Source of the DNA: CAWCAW01 sp963793645
GTDB taxonomy: Bacteria; Actinomycetota; Acidimicrobiia; Acidimicrobiales; UBA8190
NCBI GenBank assembly: GCA_963793645.1
Contig: CAWCAW010000010.1
Location: 124,001 to 188,000 of the forward strand
DNA length: 64,000 bases
Reading direction: 5' to 3'
In this document: piece after piece, positions 46,671 to 55,277 of the stretch
Layout of the letters: each line of letters opens with the position of its first letter
Numbering within the stretch: the stretch's first letter is position 1
Notes under the pieces: generated by a model
Told to the model about the DNA's origin: nothing
Database searches by the model: none
Seen by the model: only the letters and a program-made list of their open reading frames with translations
Program-made: the position numbers and the translations under genes

Positions 46671-47573
46671 ATGCGACTCCTGGTCATCGGTGCCAGCGGG
46701 TTTCTCGGTTCGCATGTGCGGCGTGTGGCGTTGGCCGCCGGCATGGAGGTGGTGACGGCCGGGCGAGGGGAGCTACCCGATGCACCGGGGCACCGGCAGG
46801 TCGATTGTGGCGTTGACGACCCCGTGGTCATCAGGGACATGGTGCGTGCCGTGGCGCCTGATGTCGTGGTCAATTGCGCGGGAGCGATCGCGGGTGCTCC
46901 TGAGCTGCTGGCCACCGCCAACATCACCCTTCCGTTTTCGCTGATCACGGCCATGCGCGCCGCCGGCGGAAGTGCCCGGCTCGTGCACCTGGGCTCGGCG
47001 GCCGAGTACGGGCTGAGCGAGCCCGGCATAGCCGTGACCGAGACCCATCCGCCGCGTCCTATCGCCCTCTACGGGGTGACCAAGCTGGCCGGGACTCGGA
47101 TCGTGCAAGTGGCCCGGGGGGCCGACCTCGACGCCGTGGTGTTGCGCGTGTTCAACCCGATCGGTGTGGGCGCGTCGCCCGAGAGCCTGCCGGGTCGATT
47201 GATGGCGCAGTTACGTCAGGCGCTGACCGCCGGCACCGAGGTGCGGCTCGGCTCGCTCGACGCGGTGCGGGACTTCATCGACGGGCGCGACGTGGCCGAC
47301 GCCGTTGTCGCGGCGGCGATGGCGCCGGCGCTGTCGAGCGCGGTGATCAACGTCGGCAGCGGCGTGGGCGTGTCCGTGCGTACGCTCGTCAAGGAGCTGG
47401 TCGAGATCAGCGGGTACACGGGGCCTGTGCACGAAGACGAGTCCGGATCGTCGCGGTCCTCGGCGGCGTCATGGCAAGAGGCCGACATCCGATGCGCGCA
47501 GAAGGTGCTCGGATGGGTGCCCCGGCGAGACCTGGAGACGTCGCTAACCGATTGGTGGGAGGAGAGCACATGA
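46671..47573 (+). CDS. NAD-dependent epimerase/dehydratase (SDR)
   Basis: A 300-residue SDR with LLVIGASGFLGSHVRRVALA at the N-terminus and YGVTKLAGTRIV as the YxxxK catalytic motif. The substrate is probably a nucleotide sugar, in keeping with the neighbouring LegB-like enzyme. It could reduce or epimerise the 4-keto product of that enzyme. Its stop overlaps the ATG of the spherulin-like gene (ATGA). Confidence 0.85.
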   Translation: MRLLVIGASGFLGSHVRRVALAAGMEVVTAGRGELPDAPGHRQVDCGVDDPVVIRDMVRAVAPDVVVNCAGAIAGAPELLATANITLPFSLITAMRAAGGSARLVHLGSAAEYGLSEPGIAVTETHPPRPIALYGVTKLAGTRIVQVARGADLDAVVLRVFNPIGVGASPESLPGRLMAQLRQALTAGTEVRLGSLDAVRDFIDGRDVADAVVAAAMAPALSSAVINVGSGVGVSVRTLVKELVEISGYTGPVHEDESGSSRSSAASWQEADIRCAQKVLGWVPRRDLETSLTDWWEEST

Positions 47574-48286
47574 CTCGCGTTGACCACGATCACGCCCATG
47601 ACGTCATCGAACTGGCGCCGCCGCCGCTGATTATGCCGGCGTACTTTCACCCGGCGGTGCACCCCGAGCAGTGGGCACTGCTGGCCGAGCGGGCCCGGGA
47701 GGTCCATCTCGTCATCCTCAATCTCGCCAATGGACCCGGCAGCCAGCGCGACCCGTCGCATCTGCCGGCCTTGCACTGTCTCCAGGCCGCCCAGGTGTCG
47801 GTTTCGGGCTACGTGGACACCGACTACGGGCGGCGCCCCATGGCTGACGCCGTGGCCGATATCGAGCGGTTCCTGGAGTGGTACGAGGTCTCCGGCGTGT
47901 GCTTCGATCGAGCCGCCGTCGACGTCGAGCACCTCGAGTACTACGCAGAGCTCGCCCATCGCACGCGGATCCTCGGTGCGCCCCATGTGACGTTCAATCA
48001 CGGTGCGCATCCCCTGAAGGCGTATGCCGACCATGCCGATCTGCTGGGCACGTTCGAGGGCCCCTGGACCGCCTACCTCGATGCGTCCATTCCGAGATGG
48101 ACACGGTCGCTGCCGCCTGAAAAGTTCTACCACGTGGTCTATTCCGTGCCGCGTCGTCACTTCGGCGACGCGTATCTCCTCGCTAACAGCCGAGGAGCCG
48201 CCTACGCGTGCGTGACCGATCACGGCGGTTCGAATCCCTACGAGCGCCTGCCGGCTGATTGGCTCGAGTCGCTGGCATTGCGGTGA
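47570..48286 (+). CDS. Cytoplasmic spherulin-4-like protein with altered acidic pair
   Basis: A 238-residue protein without signal peptide. It keeps the family frame: MPAYFHPAVHPEQW, VILNLANGPGSQRDP, SGYVDTDYGRRP, WYEVSGVCFDRA and LLGTFEGPWTAYL. The catalytic Asp-Glu pair of Sph3-like enzymes (VDEA in its neighbours) is Asp113-Arg114 here, while Glu163 in FEGPW is kept. A missing Glu and a cytoplasmic location argue for a non-enzymatic role, such as binding the nascent chain. It is coupled to both neighbours by ATGA and GTGA overlaps. Confidence 0.78.
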   Translation: MTRVDHDHAHDVIELAPPPLIMPAYFHPAVHPEQWALLAERAREVHLVILNLANGPGSQRDPSHLPALHCLQAAQVSVSGYVDTDYGRRPMADAVADIERFLEWYEVSGVCFDRAAVDVEHLEYYAELAHRTRILGAPHVTFNHGAHPLKAYADHADLLGTFEGPWTAYLDASIPRWTRSLPPEKFYHVVYSVPRRHFGDAYLLANSRGAAYACVTDHGGSNPYERLPADWLESLALR

Positions 48287-49509
48287 TCACGTTCTTGCGC
48301 GGCGCCCCGTCTAGGCGCCCGAAAGCCGTGGCAACGGGGGGGCCGGTGGCAGTCGCCGCCGTCATCACCCAGCTGGACGGCGGTGCCGGCGTCCTGGCCC
48401 TGCGCGGAGCCCTGGCTTTGGACCCCGACCGCTTTGCGGTGACGATCGTGACCGGCAGTGGCAACGGACTTCTCGACGAAGCCGCCCGGGCCGGGCTGGA
48501 GGTGATCGTCGAGCCGTCGTTGCGCCGGCCGGTGTCCCCGAGTGACGACGTGCGCGCCATGCGGCGGCTGGTGGCGCTGTTCGAGGCACGGCGTTTCGGC
48601 GTCGTGCACACGCATTGCGCTAAGGCCGGTGTCCTCGGTCGACTGGGCGCCCACCATGTGGGGGTGGCGCGCATCGTGCACTCGTACCACGGCTTTCCCT
48701 TTCACGAGTTCCAGTCTCCGGCCCGCCGCCATGCCTACATCTCGATCGAACGTCGACTGGGCCGGCTCACCGACATGGTGCTGTGCGTGGGTAGCGCCGT
48801 GGCCGCCGAAGCGGTGCGCCGCCGGCTGATCGCTCCGCAGCGCATCCGCACCATGGGCGTCATCGTCGAGGGTCCTGACATGGACGCCGCCCGCACGCGC
48901 CTGCGCTCGGCCGACGCGCAAGGCCGAGCCCGAGACGCGCTGGGCTTGCCTGTCGACGCCACCGTGGTCGGCACGGTAGGCCGCTTAACCTTCCAAAAGG
49001 CGCCCGAGGATTTTCTGGCCGCCATGGTGGCCCTGCGGCGCCCCGAGGTGATTGGCGTCTGGGTGGGTGGCGGCGAACTGGCTGACGACATCGCGCGGCA
49101 GGCTAAGGAGCTCGACGGAGCCCGCGTCGTGCTGGCCGGTGAGCGCGACGACGTGCTCGAGATCCTTCCGGCCTTTGACGTCTTCGCCATGACGAGTCGT
49201 TACGAAGGACTGCCCACCGCTGTGGTCGAGGCCATGATGTGCGGCGTGCCGGTGGTGGCCACCGCCGTCAACTCCGTTCCCGACCTCGTGATCCCGGGCG
49301 AAACGGGGTTGCTGGTGCCCCCCGAGCGCCCTGACCTGGTGGCCAACGCCATCGGGTATCTCCTCGACACACCGGACACCGCCGCCCGGATGGCCGCCAC
49401 GGCGCGAGACAACGTCAGGGATCGCTTTGGTGCGCCCGCCATGGCGACGCTGCTGGAGGCCGCCTACACGCCCGCCCGCCACGAGCGCCTGGTGCCGACA
49501 GGCCCGTGA
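48283..49509 (+). CDS. GT4-family glycosyltransferase
   Basis: A 408-residue GT-B glycosyltransferase. The N-terminal domain has TQLDGGAGVLALRGALALDP and VVHTHCAKAGVLGRLGA; the C-terminal domain has VGTVGRLTFQKAPEDFLAAM and the EX7E-type segment RYEGLPTAVVEAMMCGVPVV. It adds a sugar from a nucleotide donor; the acceptor is unknown. GTG 48283 overlaps the preceding stop. It is the last gene of the left arm and its stop abuts the stop of the convergent right arm within a palindromic TGATCA. Confidence 0.87.
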   Translation: MITFLRGAPSRRPKAVATGGPVAVAAVITQLDGGAGVLALRGALALDPDRFAVTIVTGSGNGLLDEAARAGLEVIVEPSLRRPVSPSDDVRAMRRLVALFEARRFGVVHTHCAKAGVLGRLGAHHVGVARIVHSYHGFPFHEFQSPARRHAYISIERRLGRLTDMVLCVGSAVAAEAVRRRLIAPQRIRTMGVIVEGPDMDAARTRLRSADAQGRARDALGLPVDATVVGTVGRLTFQKAPEDFLAAMVALRRPEVIGVWVGGGELADDIARQAKELDGARVVLAGERDDVLEILPAFDVFAMTSRYEGLPTAVVEAMMCGVPVVATAVNSVPDLVIPGETGLLVPPERPDLVANAIGYLLDTPDTAARMAATARDNVRDRFGAPAMATLLEAAYTPARHERLVPTGP

Positions 49510-50985
49510 TCAGCCATGTCGTAGGGCATCTCCGAGGTGATACAGCGCGTAGCCACCCACGACAACCAGCAGGGAGCCGCACGCCACCACCTGGGTGGTG
49601 AGCCCGAAGTCATGAAACGCGATCTCCACGGCGAGCGCGGCGCTACAGGCGATCAGGGTGAAGGTGCGTAGCCCGAGTGCTTGCACGGTAAGCGCCAGAA
49701 ACATGGCGACACCGAGGACCAAGTACGTGGCCACTTGCTCGAAATCGACGGGTTGCAGGTTTGAGACGAGCCCCGTCGAGGTGGCCACGACAATCACCAC
49801 GATGATGAGAACGACGGCTACGGCCACGTATTGCAGGACCGCCTGCAGCAACGACAGCCGAGCCTTGGTGTGAAACGAGCCAATCTGGGTGGCCGAGCGC
49901 AGCAGGCGCCGCGCCCTTCGTCGATACCACAGCAAGCTGGCTTCGGCGGCGCCCATGCTGAGCGAGATGGGGAGCGACGCCAGTAGCGCCCCGATGTTGA
50001 GGCCGCCATGCCCATCGACGCCGGCGATCACCGGGTAGACGAGCAAGCCGGCCGCCACCAAACCGAATCCAGCCGCCGGCAAGGCGCCGTGAAGCTCGGC
50101 CGCCGTGCACAGCCCTTCGACGGGTGGTCCCGAGCGTTGGGTGAATGCGTCGGCCAGGGCGAGACCCAGCAACGCGGTGAGCGCCAGGGAACCCCACACG
50201 GCGTGCTCGAGGCCGGCGGGCCTGCCCACGACCAGAAACGTGGTGCTGACGGCGACGCCGGGAAGCAACGCCAAAAGCAACCATCGGCCCATGCCGAGCA
50301 CCATGAGCACGCAGGCGCCCAACATGTAGGCACCTTCACCGGCACCGAACCAGAACACCGGCAACTGGGCGTGAACGATCACCGCACATGAGGCCAAGAC
50401 GACCACCAGAGAGCCGAGGCAGACAGCCAGGCCGACGCGTAAGAGCGCTCGTTCCTCGCCGTCACTGGAGCGACCGAGGCGCACGTAGCCGAGGTAGGCT
50501 AGGCCCTGGCTGAGTGACCAGGCCGCCACCAGGGCCACGACCAGCATGGGAATGACGCCCGGGCCCACCAGCAGGCCCGCCGCCGCGGGGAAACACACCG
50601 CCGGCAATGCGTAGAGCAGCCCATGTAAGAGGGGGCGAAACCTGCTGAACTGCCACGGGTCGGCGGGCGGCGGTGGTTCGGCCGGCCGTCGCGGCACGCA
50701 CCGGTACAACTCGTCGGCCAGGGTGAACACATCGGTGTACCCGTAGCGCGCCTGCGCCACGTTGTCGCTCAAGCCGGTGAACTCCAGTGCGCTGGCGATC
50801 TCCAGGGAATCGACGGCCGACTCACATACCGGGCCTAACTCTTCGTAGAGCTCGTCGAGCTGATGCAAGGGAGGCGGTCGGACGAGCACCAGGTCGGTGC
50901 GCGCGTTGGCGGTGGGTGCATCGGGAGAGTCGCTGCCAGCGGTGCGCGTGGCCGAGACGCCAAGCGGTGTCCGTCGAGTTGTCAC
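49510..50985 (-). CDS. Polytopic membrane protein of the PelF unit (copy 2)
   Basis: A 491-residue paralogue of the protein at 44041, intact. An acidic N-terminal domain (DELYEELGPVCESAVDSLEI and YGYTDVFTLADELYRCVPRR) is followed by ten to twelve helices including WFGAGEGAYMLGACVLMVLG and PISLSMGAAEASLLWYRRR. GTG 50985 overlaps the PelF2 stop (GTGA), the same coupling as in the left arm. A longer in-frame start upstream would lie inside pelF2 and is not needed. Probably works with PelF2 in polymer export or as a membrane anchor for it. Confidence 0.8.
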   Translation of the reverse strand: MTTRRTPLGVSATRTAGSDSPDAPTANARTDLVLVRPPPLHQLDELYEELGPVCESAVDSLEIASALEFTGLSDNVAQARYGYTDVFTLADELYRCVPRRPAEPPPPADPWQFSRFRPLLHGLLYALPAVCFPAAAGLLVGPGVIPMLVVALVAAWSLSQGLAYLGYVRLGRSSDGEERALLRVGLAVCLGSLVVVLASCAVIVHAQLPVFWFGAGEGAYMLGACVLMVLGMGRWLLLALLPGVAVSTTFLVVGRPAGLEHAVWGSLALTALLGLALADAFTQRSGPPVEGLCTAAELHGALPAAGFGLVAAGLLVYPVIAGVDGHGGLNIGALLASLPISLSMGAAEASLLWYRRRARRLLRSATQIGSFHTKARLSLLQAVLQYVAVAVVLIIVVIVVATSTGLVSNLQPVDFEQVATYLVLGVAMFLALTVQALGLRTFTLIACSAALAVEIAFHDFGLTTQVVACGSLLVVVGGYALYHLGDALRHG

Positions 50986-53135
50986 CCCGCCGCGTCCAGC
51001 GACGCGGGGGCGTCGGGCACAAGGCCGAGCCCGGAATCCTGACTCTGCACCTGCGCCAGCGCCTGGCCCCATGCATCGGGGTGTTCGGAGACCCGGGCCA
51101 CGGCCACAATCTCCTCCAGCGCCCGTGCCTTCTCCCCCGCCTCGGACGCGCCGCGGAGAACCCGACGCGCCACCTCGCCGGCTTCATGGGCGACTCGGGT
51201 GGCGTTCTCCCCATCAACCTTGGCGTCGTCGGCCCGTCGGATCACGTCGCCAGCCGCATCGGCGGTTTGTTGGGCAACCCGAGCGGTTTCCTCCTGGCCC
51301 GCCGTGGCCTCAGCAGCGTCGTGGGCGGCGCGTTGGACCGCTTGGGTCGCCTCATCGGCGTCGATGGCCGATTGCGCGGCCGTCCGTCGGGCCGCGGCGG
51401 CCGCCGACATGGCATGCACGACCTCGGATACGACCAGCGCGATGCGGGCGGCTTCTGCCCAGTCCTCGGCCTCGGCCGCCTGGCGAGCGTTCTGCGCCAT
51501 GACGACCACTGCCTCGAACGGGCTTGGAGCCGGCGCCGCGGCTTCGGAGGAATCGGCGGATGCGGGGATGAGGGCGGGGTCCAGGGCAGGGCCGAGCGCG
51601 GGTACGAGGGTGAGTATCGGTGGTCCTGGGGTGGCCTCCGGCTCAGGGCGCCGCGCACCGGCGGTGCCGGTGCCGGTGCCGACCTCGTCGATCTCGAAGT
51701 CGGCCCCGGCAATCGGCAGCGGGTGGCCCGTCGCCATAAAGGTGTAGATCTCGTTGTACACGCTGATGGCGCGGTCGACGGTGAAGTACTCCAATGCTCG
51801 CAAGCGCGCCTCAGCGCCTAGGCGCCGGCGCAGCTCGTGGTTGCTCAACAAGGTGATGCAGGCCTCGGCCAAGGCATCGGGGGTGCGAGGGGGGACCACG
51901 ATGCCGGTGTCGCCGATGGCCTCGGCCACGCCGCCGACATCGGTCCCGACGCAGGGCCGACCACAGGTCATGGCCTCGATGAGGGTGTAGGGGAAGCCTT
52001 CGGTGATGCTGCACAACACGACGATGCTTCCCGCCGCGTAGGCGTCGCGGATTTCGTCGACTCGGCCCTCGAACGCCACGGCCTCAGTCATCTCGAGGTC
52101 GGCGACAAGGTTCTGACACCGTTCGAGGTATGACTCCTTACCTGTCGGAGCTGAACCGAAGATCCGCAGCCGGGCATCGGGTAGTTCGTGCACCACCAAG
52201 GCGAAAGCCCGCAGCAGCGTCTCGAGGTCTTTAAAGGGGTCGATACGTCCGGCCCACGCGATGGTGGGGACGTCGGGCTCGGCCGCCACCGTCGGGAACT
52301 CGCTGGGTTCGACGCCGTTGTACACGGTACGGACTCGAGCCGAGTCGGCACCGAGCTGCTGTTCCCACCTGGTGTTGTAGATGTTTCCCGGGGCGATGGT
52401 GGCCGCCTCGTGGTAGCAAAGCGTGCAGAGGCGTCGCAGAAACGCCAGGAAGAACGCCTTGGTCGGCCAAGCCAAGGGGCTCTGGCGGTGATGTAAGTAC
52501 TGCTCACGCAGCGCCACCCCATGTTCGGTGACGAGCACGGGTGTCTCGAACGCCCATCTGGACGCCAGGGCCGGCAGCGCGCCCAGGCCGTTGGTGACCG
52601 CATGGGCAATATCGGCGCGCACCGGCGGATGTGAAAGCGGACGCAAGGAGTGCTCGAGGATTTGGATCGATGCCATGGCGTCGTAGACCGTTGGTGCGGG
52701 CACCTCAGATCCTGCCCAGCGCTGTCGCCATGCGTCGCTGAGAACGGCCACGGCGTCTTGGGTGGCGAGGACAGCGCCGAGGTTGCCGTTCTGCGCGTAC
52801 TCGAAGATCTCCCGCATGATGTCGCCGAACGCGCCCTGGTCGTCATGGGGGGGCGCAAGCACGACGTCGATCAACCTGACGAGCAACGGCCGGAACGACG
52901 ATCGCGCCCCGCGGCGGGGTCGCCCCGAGCTCGGAGGCGGGCCCCATAGCGGTACCGCCAGCACCGACGCCACGTTGTCGGGTAACTCGAAACGGACCGG
53001 TTCGGCGCCCGTGGAGACGAGGGCGACCACCTTGAAGTCGTAGTCGGGCATCCCCCGGACAAGCTGGTCGCACCAGACGCTGACCCCGCCGAATTGGTAG
53101 GGATAGGTGCCCTCTCCGATCAGTGCGATTTCCAT
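50982..53135 (-). CDS. PelF-type glycosyltransferase with C-terminal alanine-rich module (copy 2, module copy 4)
   Basis: A 717-residue paralogue of the protein at 41912, collinear with it along the PelF N-terminal domain (IALIGEGTYPYQFGGVSVWC, RFELPDNVASV) and GT4 domain (YNGVEPSEFPTVAAE, WAGRIDPFKDLETLL, EGFPYTLIEAMTCGRPCVGT). The C-terminal Ala-rich module (about residues 545-705) is more diverged, opening with AEDWAEAARIALVVSEVVHA and closing with LEEIVAVARVSEHPDAWGQA. A two-polymerase locus may mean two repeating units or two related polymers. Confidence 0.88.
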   Translation of the reverse strand: MEIALIGEGTYPYQFGGVSVWCDQLVRGMPDYDFKVVALVSTGAEPVRFELPDNVASVLAVPLWGPPPSSGRPRRGARSSFRPLLVRLIDVVLAPPHDDQGAFGDIMREIFEYAQNGNLGAVLATQDAVAVLSDAWRQRWAGSEVPAPTVYDAMASIQILEHSLRPLSHPPVRADIAHAVTNGLGALPALASRWAFETPVLVTEHGVALREQYLHHRQSPLAWPTKAFFLAFLRRLCTLCYHEAATIAPGNIYNTRWEQQLGADSARVRTVYNGVEPSEFPTVAAEPDVPTIAWAGRIDPFKDLETLLRAFALVVHELPDARLRIFGSAPTGKESYLERCQNLVADLEMTEAVAFEGRVDEIRDAYAAGSIVVLCSITEGFPYTLIEAMTCGRPCVGTDVGGVAEAIGDTGIVVPPRTPDALAEACITLLSNHELRRRLGAEARLRALEYFTVDRAISVYNEIYTFMATGHPLPIAGADFEIDEVGTGTGTAGARRPEPEATPGPPILTLVPALGPALDPALIPASADSSEAAAPAPSPFEAVVVMAQNARQAAEAEDWAEAARIALVVSEVVHAMSAAAAARRTAAQSAIDADEATQAVQRAAHDAAEATAGQEETARVAQQTADAAGDVIRRADDAKVDGENATRVAHEAGEVARRVLRGASEAGEKARALEEIVAVARVSEHPDAWGQALAQVQSQDSGLGLVPDAPASLDAAG

Positions 53136-53296
53136 CTCAGTGAGAAGGCACCGACCTCACCGGGTTCACGGCGACGTCATAGCGGCCACGCCTCACCGAG
53201 GTCCGACGGGCTGCGTCGGCCGCCACGGCGAGCGACTCAGTGCGCCGGCCTTCACTACCTGAAACGGTCATGGGTCATCCCCCTTGACATGCCGAG

Positions 53297-54451
53297 TCAG
53301 GAAACCCGAGTACCCGTAGAAGCTGTCGGAGAACGACGAGCAACGGTCCGCCGGACTCGACGGGGCCGACGGGCCAGGATCTGCTCGTAGAGGTCGTCAA
53401 TCTGATTGACGACCGATTGGATGCCATAGGTCTGGAAGACCTCGGTGGGGACTCGACGGGTCAGCGAACCGGCCTCGACCTCTTTGCGGATCTCGTCGCG
53501 CAGCGCGTTCACCTCTCCCTCCACCTGGCGAGCCCGGTCCGTCTGCATGCCGTCGAGCGCCGGGCACGTGGTGTAGAGCACCGACAGGCCGCTGGCGAGT
53601 GCTTCGAGAATGGACAGGCCGAAGGTCTCTTGCACCGAGCACGCCACGTAGAGGTCGAAGGCGGCCAGCATGGCCGCACTGTCAGCTTGAAACCCGCCCC
53701 AGATGACGTTGTCGGTAATGCCAAGACGCTGGGCGGCGGCTTCCAACCGAGCCTGGTCCTCGCCACGACCGATGATCAGGATCTTGCAACGCTCGCCCAG
53801 CATGGGCGCCGCAGCTTCCATCATGAGGTCGACACGCTTGTTGGGGTCAAGCCGACCGAGACCGCCGATGACGAAGGTGTCAGGTGCGATACCGAACTGC
53901 TCCCTGACGCGACGGCGCGCCTCGGGGTCAAAGGCCAGGCTGTCGACGTCCAGGCCGTTGGGAATGGTGGTGATCTTCTTGTTCGCGATCCCCCACTTGA
54001 CCAGTCGATCCCGCACGATGTCGCTGACGGCGATGGTGGCGTCCGAAAACATCTCCGAAGCCAGGTACAGGCCGCGCACCCCCGGAGACATCTTGCGTCG
54101 TTCGATATGGGTCTCCCCGATGGAGTGCTCGGTGGTCAAGACGACCGGGGTGCCGGCTAGACGTGCCGCCGGGCGGGCATAGACCTGGGTGCGGTAGAGG
54201 TGGGTGTGGACGACGTCGTAGCGCCCGTCACGGATGTATCGGTACAGCTTGAGCAAGGCGCCGATCTCGGTGTTCTTGGTCATGCCCATGTCGGTGACCG
54301 AGCCGCCGGCGCTTCGGATCTGTTCGGCCACAGGACCCGGGTTGTACAACGTCACGACGTCGGTTTCATGGCGCGTGCGTTGCATCAGCATCGCCAATTG
54401 GAGCTCCGCTCCCCCGGCGTCGAGCCCGGTAATGACGTGAAGCACTTTCAT
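53297..54451 (-). CDS. GT4-family glycosyltransferase
   Basis: A 384-residue GT4 glycosyltransferase. LHVITGLDAGGAELQLAMLM is the typical N-terminus, VVHTHLYRTQVYARPAARLA and TEHSIGETHIERRKM follow, and the donor site is GGLGRLDPNKRVDLMMEAAA with SVQETFGLSILEALASGLSV. The ATG overlaps the deacetylase stop by ATGA. A 161-bp gap without a gene separates it from pelF2 and could hold an internal promoter. Acceptor and donor are unknown. Confidence 0.88.
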   Translation of the reverse strand: MKVLHVITGLDAGGAELQLAMLMQRTRHETDVVTLYNPGPVAEQIRSAGGSVTDMGMTKNTEIGALLKLYRYIRDGRYDVVHTHLYRTQVYARPAARLAGTPVVLTTEHSIGETHIERRKMSPGVRGLYLASEMFSDATIAVSDIVRDRLVKWGIANKKITTIPNGLDVDSLAFDPEARRRVREQFGIAPDTFVIGGLGRLDPNKRVDLMMEAAAPMLGERCKILIIGRGEDQARLEAAAQRLGITDNVIWGGFQADSAAMLAAFDLYVACSVQETFGLSILEALASGLSVLYTTCPALDGMQTDRARQVEGEVNALRDEIRKEVEAGSLTRRVPTEVFQTYGIQSVVNQIDDLYEQILARRPRRVRRTVARRSPTASTGTRVS

Positions 54452-55221
54452 GGACGCTTTCCTCTCATTGCGATGCGTGGCCGATACACGAGCTGTTTCA
54501 CGGTCATCCGAAGCGCGGTGTCGCTCTGGCCGACGTAGACACGTGGCAATGCCACCATGCCGATCTGTTGGGGCGTCGCCTGTACCGCGCAGGCGTAGTC
54601 GTACCCGGCGTCACGAACGGCTTGCCAGGCGGCGCCGTCCATGGACCCGTACGGATAGGCGAAACCGCGGATCTCGGAACCGACCAGGACGGCCAACTCC
54701 GCCTTGCTGGTGGCCACCTCGTGAACCAGGTCATCGCGCCGGGCCCCGGCCAGTCGGACGTGATTGACGCCGTGCGATCCGATCTCGATGCCGGCGGCGG
54801 CCAACGTCTGCACCCCACGGGCCGATAGCAATGGCCAAGAGGGGGTGGCGGGTTCCTCCCAGTCATTGCTTGCATCCAACCGGCCCGAGACGACGAACAC
54901 GGTCGCCCCGAAGCCGTGACGTTGCAATGCGGGCAAGGCGTGGTCGAGCACGCTGACGAACCCGTCATCGAAGGTGATCCCCACCATGTTCCGGTGCTGC
55001 GCTTTGCCCATGGCGTCGACAAGCGTGCTGACATCCACGCCGCGCAGGCCGCGGCGAGCCAGCCACGCCATCTGCTGGGCAAAGCGACTCGGTGAGACGC
55101 AGACCTGGTTGGGATCCTCATTCACGCTGTCCACGGCGTGGTACATGAGGATCATGGGCACCTGGCGCAGCGCGAGGCGATCCGCCTGAGCGGTGGACCC
55201 GATGCGCCCCACGACCGTCAT
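54448..55221 (-). CDS. NodB-type polysaccharide deacetylase
   Basis: A 257-residue deacetylase of carbohydrate esterase family 4. Motif 1 is GITFDDGF (metal-binding Asp pair), motif 2 SHGVNH (two metal histidines) and motif 3 GFAYPYGSMD. No signal peptide is visible, so it may act in the cytoplasm or the sequence may begin downstream of a real leader. Gram-positive Pel clusters contain a PelA deacetylase domain, so partial deacetylation of a GalNAc- or GlcNAc-containing polymer is a natural role. The ATG overlaps the stop of a 19-residue upstream mini-ORF. Confidence 0.87.
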   Translation of the reverse strand: MTVVGRIGSTAQADRLALRQVPMILMYHAVDSVNEDPNQVCVSPSRFAQQMAWLARRGLRGVDVSTLVDAMGKAQHRNMVGITFDDGFVSVLDHALPALQRHGFGATVFVVSGRLDASNDWEEPATPSWPLLSARGVQTLAAAGIEIGSHGVNHVRLAGARRDDLVHEVATSKAELAVLVGSEIRGFAYPYGSMDGAAWQAVRDAGYDYACAVQATPQQIGMVALPRVYVGQSDTALRMTVKQLVYRPRIAMRGKRP

Positions 55222-55277
55222 GGTGTGGTGCCGTGACGAGTCACGATGATGAACCGATCCCCGAGCATCTCTGTCAT
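55218..55277 (-). CDS. 19-residue mini-ORF bridging flavoprotein copy 2 and the deacetylase
   Basis: Begins with the first six codons of the glycosylphosphotransferase gene (MTEMLG, encoded by the end of the repeat) and then runs into unique DNA as DRFIIVTRHGTTP. Its ATG overlaps the flavoprotein stop (ATGA) and its own stop overlaps the deacetylase ATG (ATGA). It may be a remnant kept as a translational coupler. Confidence 0.5.
   Translation of the reverse strand: MTEMLGDRFIIVTRHGTTP

Noticed and set aside
48226..48240. GGTTCGAATCC, a tRNA T-loop-like string
   Set aside because: It lies in frame inside the spherulin-like gene at 47570 (GGSNPYE) and no acceptor, D or anticodon arm can be drawn around it.
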